DNA of 64,000 nucleotides from Adiantum capillus-veneris (taxonomy: Eukaryota > Streptophyta > Polypodiopsida > Polypodiales > Pteridaceae). The stretch covers positions 74,730,791-74,794,790 of the forward strand of contig CM043948.1 of the NCBI GenBank assembly GCA_014529385.2. The letters run 5' to 3'. The notes under the pieces are model-generated. The model had not been told where the DNA came from, made no database searches, and saw nothing but the letters and a program-made list of their open reading frames with translations. How positions within the stretch are numbered: the first letter of the stretch is position 1; each line of letters begins with the position of its first letter. Both the position numbers and the translations under genes were made by a program. Shown piece by piece: positions 55,761 through 64,000 of the stretch.

Positions 55761-57255
55761 ACATACCCAAAGGTGAAGCCCCTACTGGAATCAATGATGG
55801 ATTGCTTGATACTTCCCTATTCCTAGTCGAGACCATGCCTGAATGGAGTGAGAAGATTGTGAACTTTTTAGTCAATGGTTTTCCACCCAAAGAGCTTCGT
55901 AAGGATATAGCTCAAAAACTATTAAAGAAATGCGAACCTTATTCCCTAATTGCAGGAACTCTCTACAAGCTAGGGAAGGACGATATTCTTATACGTTATG
56001 CTCGTGAGGATGAGTATTTATACATACTACAAGAAGCCCACATGGGTATAGCCGGAGGACATTTTTCAGGGGAGCTAACTGCTAGAAAGGTGTTGCAATC
56101 AGGCTCTACCTTATTCAAAGATGCATCACCTTTTGCAAAAGGGTGTGATGAATGCCAACATTACAAGATCACACAATGAAAGGATAAGATGCCCTTACAT
56201 CCTATTAAAGTGAGTCAATCATTTGAAAAATGGGGTCTAGACTTTGTAGGCCCATTAGTCCAGCAGCTCGTAACATTCAATCTTGATATATTATTGTTGC
56301 CACTGACTATGTGACAAAGTGGACAGAAGCCAAGGTAATACGCAAGGCTGATGCAAGGTCAACCGCCAAGTTTCTCTTTGAGAACATTATTACATGATTT
56401 GGTTGTCCCTTTGAGATTGTGAGTGACAATGGTACTTATTTTATAAATGGAGTGATAAAGGAACTCACAACAAACTTCATGATAGCCCACCATAAGTCTA
56501 CACCTTATTATCCACAAGCAAATGGCCAAGTTGAGAGCACTTAGAAGACTTTGATTTCTAAATTGACCAAAACAATAGAAGCTCATTGCACAGATTGGGA
56601 TTTGAACCCGACGTCAGCTCTATTGGTTTATCGTACTGCTTACAAAGTGGCTATTAATTGTACACCATTCAAAATGGTATATGGCCAAGAAGCAGTTATG
56701 TCATGGGAGTTTGATCCTAGTCTGCAGGTAGCTTTACAAGAAGGTTGGGATAGTAACCCTTTAGTTGAGCATTTATATATCCTTGAGGTTAGATAAAGAA
56801 AGACAATTGGCTGTGCAAAATGCACTTGTGGAGACAGATAGGAGAAAGAATGGTTTGATCGTCATTTAAAGAATAAGGATATCAAGGTTGGGGATAAAGT
56901 CCTTATGTATGGAGTGCGTAATGAGAAGAAAAAGTTTAAATATGCGAGAAAAGGACCATATAGAGTATGTGAAATCACCCCACAAGGTACCATTCATGTG
57001 GAAACTCTTGATGGAGTTGAAACCATTGGATTCCTCAATGGGAGTAAATTTAAAAGATACTATGATCCTTTACGCCAAGAGGAGCTACATGCCATCCATC
57101 AAAAAAAGGCAGCCAAGGCGCAAGCAAAATTGAAAAAGATACAAGCTCAAGTTGAGGCTAAGAAACGACGCCAACGAGAGGCCAACCTTGGAGTTACACA
57201 TGCATTTCAAGTTGAAACAGGGGATGATTGGTTGGACTCTCACACACCTCTATGA
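55715..57255 (+). pseudogene. P2 integrase
   Basis: HVTVDHLSHIPKGEA leads to one HHCC finger: EAHMGIAGGHFSGE then GCDECQHYK. The core in shifted frames gives WGLDFVGP, a VSDNGTYFING segment and QANGQVEST, the D, D and E residues. Then TDWDLNPTSALLVYRTAYK and CTPFKMVYGQEAV follow. The C-terminal module RKGPYRVCEITPQGTIHVE keeps GPY, followed by a Lys/Gln/Ala-rich helix (AAKAQAKLKKIQAQVEAKK). At least four frame or stop breaks. Confidence 0.9.
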
Positions 57256-57591
57256 TACCATATTGAGTTAAATAGCGTCTATGGGAAAGTGCTATATAGC
57301 GACTTATTGGACATGGGTGCTAAATATAATCTTCTATCATATGGAGTGTGGTGTCAATTAGGAAATCCATCTCTAGCTGAGAGTACTATCCAAGTCAAGG
57401 GTATCAACAAGAAAAAAACTATGGTTTTTGGAATCTGGCACACTTCTGTCAGTTATGACAACGGGGTCGTAACTTAAGACTTTTTGGTCATGCCTGCTAG
57501 AACTATGAAAGGCAATATAAACCTAGGATGCACGTGGATGATAGCGACCAAATGCACTATTGATTGGGGGACTGGGGGTGTCACAACATAG
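57256..57591 (+). pseudogene. Second retropepsin-like domain (PR2) of P2
   Basis: Directly after integrase: YGKVLYSDLLDMGAKYNLLS has D-M-G-A (57310) aligned to D-T-G-A, then VWCQLGNPSLAESTIQVKG. After a TAA at 57475 the same frame gives NINLGCTWMIATKCTIDW, matching ILGISWIRTYKAVPDW in M1 PR2. It is unlike the P2 protease before RT, so it is not a local duplicate of PR1. Degenerate. Confidence 0.62.
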
Positions 57592-58130
57592 AAACCAACT
57601 CTTAGCCCTGCCACTCAAGCGACAGTCCCTAAGATATTACCTCTCGAGAAAATACAACCCAAAACTTGCATGTCCAAGAGGTTGAACCATCTGTAACTAT
57701 AGCCCAAACCTCTAGAGCTTCAACTTCTATAGCTGAAGAAAAGCTTGAGACCCACAAGATCCATCATGAAATAAAAAAGAAAACATACAAATGGGTCCCT
57801 AAAGCTTCTTTAGCGATAGTTTTTACGTTAAAAAACAGAAGCCTTGTAAGAGACATCCCACTCGCTCCAAGAAATGTAAGAAAACGTTGCGTTGGTTATT
57901 TAAATGACTATTGGAAGACCAAGGCTACTATGAAGCGAATGATCAAATCTGGGTGCCTAAATGTAGATTGTGTTCCTACTTGTCACCTATAGACCCATGT
58001 GAGTCAAATCTAGTAACGATAAAGTCGATTGAAGATCATAGGAAGCAAAAGATCACAGAATACTATACACCTGATCTGGAGCTAGTTTGGTACCCAAGCG
58101 AGAACGACTTGCATTGCTTAGCTCAAACAT
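57592..58130 (+). pseudogene. P2 WVPK tail
   Basis: KKTYKWVPKASL (57777 on), then in a shifted frame TLRWLFK, NDQIWVPKCRL and ELVWYPSEN, in the same order and spacing as in the P1 tail. It ends with Ser/Pro-rich sequence and a WNNWFQKV segment at about 58380-58415. Confidence 0.75.
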
Positions 58131-60484
58131 AGAAAAAAAAATGAAGCTTCTTGCTCTTCATGTAGTTCTTCTACAAAAACACAAGCTTATTCACAACCTC
58201 CACCTACCGTTGTAAATATCCATACAAACAAGAAAGAAATTGCACCTCCCGTTGTAAGTTCACCACCTACAATAATGTTGCAAGTAAAATCATGGGATAG
58301 TACCTTACCACCCTTGCAACTAGATGAAACACCTAGGGTGGTGAAAAACTATAGGTCAAAGTCTTCACCCATTACAACTTGGAACAATTGGTTTCAAAAG
58401 GTGACAACATTATTCCAAAAGGTATGATCTACCCAAGGAAGGGGAGAGTGTTTGTTGACCTCCATCATTCACTTAGTTCCCTCTTCACCTTCCTCCGTGA
58501 CCTCTCAATCTCTTAATTCTAGGGAATGTATATATATAGCCTTATACTCACAAAAACAAAAATTAAAAAGTAAAAAAGCAAGAGCCACCAAACAAAAAGA
58601 TTGAGACCTACAAATTCTAGTACAAGTTCCAAAAATCATAATAACACATTATGCACAAGGACACGACCTTTTGACATGACCCTTATAATATTTTCACAAT
58701 AACCAAAATCTATTTGTGTGTACAGATATGGCTAGTATGCTAGAGTCATCCACTCTTGCCTTGTGTGAGAGGTACCCTCTTTACTTTTCACAAGTGTTTC
58801 ACATAGTCTACCCGATGCTTGCTTGTGAATGGGATTTGGTAGATACGCTAGCGTGTGAAAAGAATTTTGAGGAATTAGAATGCTGATACGCCTCTTGACC
58901 ACGACTGATCCCCACTTAGTAGAGAATGTCTCTTGGATTGCACAAACTTACCCTTTTGACCAATATGACTATACACGCCTAGTGACATTCTTAGTGAACA
59001 TATGTGCATCTAATGATGAGGAAGATTTATATGATTACACGGATGGCAAATATGGTCTTACGGATGACGAATTTATTTTTCTGATGATGACGAGGATAGG
59101 GGTGTAGACTTAGGGCTACCCACCCTTCTATTCAATATCCTATTCCCTTGACCCTTTAGTGGGGTGCAAATAATTATGTAGGATTCTTTATGTTGTTTTG
59201 ATTGTGTTCAATAAAGATTGGTGTCTCTGCCTCCTAGAGGTATTCCTTATGTTTTCTAGTGTGTATAGGAATGCATTGCAGTAGTTGGGAGTTTGAACTT
59301 CATGGAATATTTCTCTTGTTCACTCTTCGAATTGAGCGTGATTATCAACACGAAATGTGTTTCTTATCCATTAGCATTGCCTCTTGTCCTTTTTTAGCAT
59401 TAATGTTTGTCTGCTTTAACTATGATTGGTAGCACAATATTCAACACATTTGCTTAGTATTAAACATTAAATTCCATATAATTTTATGTCATAGTCCCTT
59501 GTATAGGTTTAAGAATCAAGCAGACTGACTAAGCTAGTTTGACCAAGTTAGGCATTAGAGATCTTCTTTAAATACCATGGGAAATGCCTTCCTAATTGTC
59601 AATGGTTACTTTAGGTTCTTAATCCGATTTAGGTAGCATTGTCTGCAATGTACTAGTGCTTTTTAGTGGGCTTAATCCCTCTTGACCTTTAGTTTAACTA
59701 TTATAAAGGGAGTTTACTATTGTGATGAGCCTGGGGAGGGTAACAGTGTCAATATGACCCCCAAAAAAGGCAATGAAAAACAAACAAAAAAACAAACAAA
59801 AGTGCCAAGAATGTAAAATCTTAATTTGGTACTTCACTCACATGTATTGCCTATGATACTAGAGCCCTAGAGGTTCCCAGTGTGGGTGCTTTTCCTCGAA
59901 AAGGAAAAAGCCTAAGGCATACAAAATAAGCACACAATCAAAAATTGAATCAATGTGAAAAAACTTTGGGGGGTCAAAGAAAATGGAATAATTCAGGCAA
60001 TGATTTCATAAGCAATTCCTTTTATCATTGCTTAACTACAAGGTCTTCTAGGTATAGCCTCAAGTCAATCCTCGGACATGAAATACTTTGCTCTCACGAT
60101 TAAACAGTTTAATTGACCAAAGAGAATCGAGAAGCTTGCCCATGGTATTAATAGTTGACCTCTAGTGCCTCTCGACCATTAAATAAGCGACCCTAAACTT
60201 GTTTATTTTATGACCTTTACAAGTGCTCATGTGTTTGATTACATTACAGTTTAATGTTTACTACTGAAAATTTGTTTAATATTTTGTTACCAATCAATCT
60301 GTGTGCCTATTCACTGCATATGCTTTTTATTGTATATGAGAATGCAATTATTGTGCCAATTTTGGTTGATTTTGCAGTGTTTGAAGAAAGCTCAAGACTA
60401 CAAACTCAGACGCTCTTTCACCTTGACAAACAGGCTTCATCTCAATAGCTTTCGAGGACAGAATCTACATCAAGAAGAAGGCCA
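58131..60484 (+). other. P2 tail end and 3' UTR
   Basis: End of the decayed tail to about 58426, purine tract AAGGAAGGGGAGAG near 58435, then a non-coding 2-kb region matching the P1 3' UTR with about 430 extra bases. A 75-codon acidic ORF at 58880-59107 has no family match. A weak PPT (AAGAAGAAGGCCA) precedes the LTR. Confidence 0.65.
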
Positions 60485-60768
60485 TGTTAACCCTTACAAA
60501 CACCCTATCACCTTCAACAGATGCCTTATCATTTATTTGAGTCATGGACCGAGCTTGTCGGTCCAATAGGTGTGTAGGTGATCGCCAATGAGAGACGCAC
60601 CATTTATCCCATTTTTACATGATTTTTACTAGCCACTATGGGCGCCCATGTGTGAATGGGTCACACTCTTATAAAAGGTCCATTTTGACCTAAAATCCTC
60701 ATTCTTTGAGGTGCATGCTAAGAACTGCTCTTGCTCTACCTCTATCTCCTTCTCCTTCGTGTGCTCAC

Positions 60769-60844
<76 letters not shown>

Positions 60845-61084
60845 TCGAGCATTGTGGAGGCATTGGTAGCGGCAAGGCGGTTGAGCGCGGCGACGGTGAC
60901 GGCGGCGGCTCCTTCTTCTTCGCAACACAAGATCCTTCACGATGGAAAGCATTGACCGGTGAGTGACACACCATTGCCCCTTTGAGCTTGCTAGAGCTGT
61001 CTAGTTCTATGCTTGCAACCATTCGTGGCTCGCACACAGTGTTTGGCAAGTTCCTAGCCTCCGACACGTGCGGTAAAGCGCACA
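60485..61084 (+). mobile_element. P2 3' LTR
   Basis: TGTTAACCC...GCGCACA, 600 bp. Same family as the P1 LTRs but clearly diverged. TATA box at 60670-60677, (GT)n at 60771-60801 and (GA)n at 60808-60841 in the same relative place as in P1. Expected target duplication TTTAT follows at 61085; its partner is lost. Confidence 0.92.
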
Positions 61085-63471
61085 TTTATGCTCTCTTTCA
61101 TTATCTTACTTGTTTCATTATAATCAATAGGTGGTTGAGATATTATCCTAGCATGAACTGGCATGTATGGTGGAGGTTTCATAAGCGCTTGAGAAGTTTT
61201 AATCAACCTTTTGCACATCTCCAACCTCAACTTTTCTATTTTCGGATAAGGAGAAGTCATTCACCGATGCTCCATGGTTTGGTGGTTGTCCAGTCTTGCT
61301 TCATAAGCCTTCAAAATTGCTTCCAATGGCTCAAGCTTCTTTTTGACTAGGAGTGAACCTCGTGAACTAACATCCTTTTGCTCTACTTTGCTTGGCTTTG
61401 GTACTACTTCGAGTATCTCTTCTAGTATCACACTAGATGAAGACTTTTGTCGCTTGATGTAATTTCTCTCAAGCTTGTCATAGCTCACTTGTAACAACCT
61501 TTAGCTTCCTTTGGTACTAGGCTCTAACTTTATCTCTAGCATCTTTCTTCACTGATTTTACCTTCATGGATTTGTTAAAGTCATTTTCACTTGTCGCTTT
61601 ATGCTTTGCTTGTGCTCTTGTCATCGCTTTCAATGGCACTTTTGCATTTGAATCAAAACCAGTTAAAGAGGGCATGACCTCTATAATGTTCACCATCGCT
61701 TTTCCTTCCTTATCTGGTTCTCAAGACAATTATGGTACAAATGTTCAATTCCACATTCATCACGATATCCATGTGAAGCACTACTTACTACTTGGAAGGC
61801 ATTAGCAGTCACATTAGGAACTTTGTTTGGTCTATTTGTCTTTGGGGATACACTTTTTGTTTAGCCTCTCTTTGATTGGCTATGAGCATTAGTGTTCCCT
61901 GGCTCAATGTAAGCCCTTTGGTTGGAGATAGGGTTTCTATTCTTGACAGAGGATCACTAGAGGATGAAGCAATATTCTCAGGTTCATATGGCTCTATAAC
62001 CATTGGTGGATCATGATCATGTACATGGTGGTACCTATAGCTTTCCTCTTTGTAAGGCGTTCTTTTTGGGGTATTGGTCTGGATACACATACCTCACAGC
62101 CGCCTAGAGTTCACCTAGCAATGGCGATTGATGACCCAAGACTGGTCTTGATCTTTCAACTTGGAGTTGTGGATTCATTGGTCTAGAAGCATACCTTGGT
62201 GGTAGTAATGCTAGCCCATTATGCTGTTACTGAGGATTCACTGATATGTTACGCTCATATTGTAGGTTAGGCTGATAAGGCCTTTCCCTAAATTGACCTC
62301 TATTGTAGTAATAGTCCTCAGTGGCATGATTAGTCCATTTATACTCAATGGCACACCACTTCTGTTTAGGATATTGGTGTGGCAACATGAGACACTGATG
62401 TGTCATCGGATGATGTCCTCCACATGTTAAGCAATGGCTTAACGGTGGTATTGTCTGGTTCTGGACTCTCAAATTCTGACCCATCCTCTTCATAAGTTCA
62501 TCAACAAGATTATCAATATTCACTTGCTACTGTATCGGTGTTGTTCTCATCATATTTGCATTGCTAGCTATAGCTAGTGGGTCATTTGATGTAGTATTAG
62601 CATCGTGTGCTACCTCTCCATAGATCGTGCACTTGTCTACTAAATATATAGCTTCTCGCCTGACCTGATCTAATGTCGTGTATTTTTTCAAGTGAAAAGC
62701 CTTCTTGAGGTGCTCATTTTTTATCCCCCTCAATGAACAACACTACTTGGCGATCCTCTTGGGGTGGTTTCTCTCTCATGGAAAACATCTCTCAGCGTAT
62801 TGCTTGAATTGCAACACAGCCTCTCATACTCTCTCATTGTCTTTCTGCTTGAAAGAATGGATTTGTGACACTGTATTTTGTTTAATCCCTCGCATGGAAA
62901 ACTCCTCCATGAAGTCTTGCAATAGTGCTTCTATGTTTCCATAGTTTTCCTTTTTCAAAGGTTGGAACCATGTAAGGGATGTTCCTTCCAAAGTTAATCC
63001 AAAACCTTCAAACTTAATGTGAAAAATTGTGATGTGTTCAGCTCTCAACTTTTGTTTGAATGACGTTGAGTGTGCATGGAGGTCCCCTAATCCATTGTAC
63101 TTTGATGCTAGGCATTTTGCGACTTGAGATGGACGCATAGGCCTTGACTCAGCGACATTCTTCATCACTCTTGGAGATCCTGAAAAAGATTCCTCATAAG
63201 GAGGTGTTGGTGCTCTAGGTACAGATCTCAGTACTTCTCTCATAGTCACATCTGGAATTACTCGCCCGGTATTGTGTGGCATAAATGACCTTGTAATGGC
63301 TGTAAAGACACCTCTATCTGCAGTTGTCTCTGGATGAGTATCCTCCACTCTGGTTGTTCTTGTGGTAGAATCTAATCTTCTAATGATCGGTTCTTCTCTC
63401 AACTTTGTTGGGGTTTCAATAACTCCAATTCTAGCTTTAATAGTTCCTGGCTCTAGGCTTACAAAAAACAT
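61085..63471 (-). pseudogene. Gag of element M2
   Basis: Minus-strand from 63471 (MFFVSLEPGTIKARIG). The N-terminal half is an Arg/Thr-rich linker. The capsid core holds AKCLASKYNGLGDLHAHSTS, then FEGFGLTLEGTSLTWFQPL and LLQDFMEEFSMRG. After frameshifts come TLDQVRREAIYLVDKC and, near 62460-62395, the Cys/His stretch CLTCGGHHPMTHQC, an irregular zinc knuckle. The C-terminal part (61497-61085) matches M1 gag (RGSLLVKKKLEP versus GGSILVDKIFKP). M2 is the target into which P2 inserted. Confidence 0.82.
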
Positions 63472-64000
63472 TGGGCGTGGTCAATAGGTCAATCATTGGA
63501 ATCCCGCGATAAATGATTTTTCAAAAATCCTTTCTTGATACAGCTTCAAATTTGTATCCAAACTTGTCTAAGATTAAGAAAGTCTATGTAGTTGTTGAAT
63601 CAAAAACATATAGGATCTTATCTTTCGTGACTTTCGTTTGTATGTGATGATATCTTCTTCTATGGATATCCAATAGAGAGCTATGGATGTATCATTTGTT
63701 GGGGCATGTTTCGTTTTCAAGGAATGGACTTGCCTGAGATGTTATGAAGATGGCAATGACCATGATTCAGGCATTGCATCTCTTTGGCTTGAACTAGCTA
63801 TCTCAGGTCCTTTCTCGGGTAGATCAAAAGCCATTTTGTAGAAACCAGAAGACTTTGAAGTCATATTAGATATCGTCTTCAATAATAGGTTTTAAGACTT
63901 CCATAGGTTCGGCTATAAGTTCCTAATCAATGCTCTTGTCTAATGAGACTCTACTCTTAGTCTCTCTCTCTAACCTAGCCTTTGAGTTATAAAAGTGACC
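63472..64000 (-). other. Upstream region of M2
   Basis: Leader side of M2 on the minus strand. No PBS of the Met or Asp type, no TATA box and no ORF found before the window ends. Confidence 0.4.

Larger units (their letters stand above)
44668..61084 (+). mobile_element. Ty3/gypsy element P2, 5'-truncated, split by C
   Basis: A relative of P1 with the full order: gag knuckles, protease, RT, (C insertion), RNase H, integrase, PR2, WVPK tail, 3' UTR and 3' LTR. The 5' LTR, leader and Gag N-terminus are missing; similarity to P1 begins near P1 position 36350. Frequent stops and frameshifts make it inactive. It ends inside M2. Confidence 0.9.

Noticed and set aside
58880-59107. Acidic 75-codon ORF in the P2 3' UTR
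   Set aside because: No homologous ORF recognised in the P1 3' UTR and no family motif.

Overview
The window is nuclear DNA of a land plant, most likely a vascular plant with a large repeat-rich genome. The evidence is Ty3/gypsy and Ty1/copia polyproteins, primer-binding sites matching plant tRNA-Asp and initiator tRNA-Met, GT-AG introns of plant size, AT-rich spacers and long CT, GA, TA and CA microsatellites. I cannot name the species. There are no convincing rRNA, tRNA, CRISPR or bacterial-type genes. Almost everything is transposable-element DNA, mostly broken and nested.

1-9.1 kb: spacer with microsatellites, a minus-strand LINE tail (about 2.89-3.26 kb), an LTR- or promoter-like block with a TATA box (6.33 kb) and an orphan gypsy RT fragment (8.38-8.87 kb). 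9.13-12.07 kb: a decayed plus-strand gypsy element G1 (gag, protease, RT). 12.74-15.55 kb: a decayed multi-exon plus-strand gene for a large transposase-like protein whose reading frame is rejoined by two GT-AG introns. It is the clearest non-LTR gene here. 15.9-17.9 kb: tandem and dispersed repeats and a putative minus-strand LTR. 18.05-22.4 kb: minus-strand coding remains of one or two LTR elements (an unknown protein, a gag piece, an unknown ORF and a PBS). 22.4-26.35 kb: a putative 3.9-kb LTR holding a 152-bp tandem array. 26.35-26.6 kb: a sliver of copia polyprotein.

26.6-43.5 kb: a minus-strand gypsy element, M1, running from the right as gag, PR, RT, RNase H, integrase with two HHCC fingers, a second retropepsin-like domain (PR2) and a WVPK-motif tail. 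M1 is split by a complete younger element, P1 (33007-41915, 5-bp target duplication CATGA, LTRs about 1% diverged). P1 keeps gag, PR and the WVPK tail but has lost RT, RNase H and integrase.

43.5-64 kb: a second copy of the 16-kb repeat, a short LTR-like unit, then P2 (44.67-61.08 kb), an older, full-order relative of P1 with 5' truncation. The P2 RT/RNase H junction is split by C (49024-55410, target duplication ATTTT), an LTR element with no recognisable genes. P2 ends in its 3' LTR inside M2, a second minus-strand element of the M1 family (gag, 61.1-63.5 kb).

The most unusual observations are the shared PR2 plus WVPK module after integrase in both element families, the intact-looking but pol-less young element P1, the intron-bearing transposase-like gene at 12.7-15.5 kb, and the 152-bp array inside an LTR-like unit.
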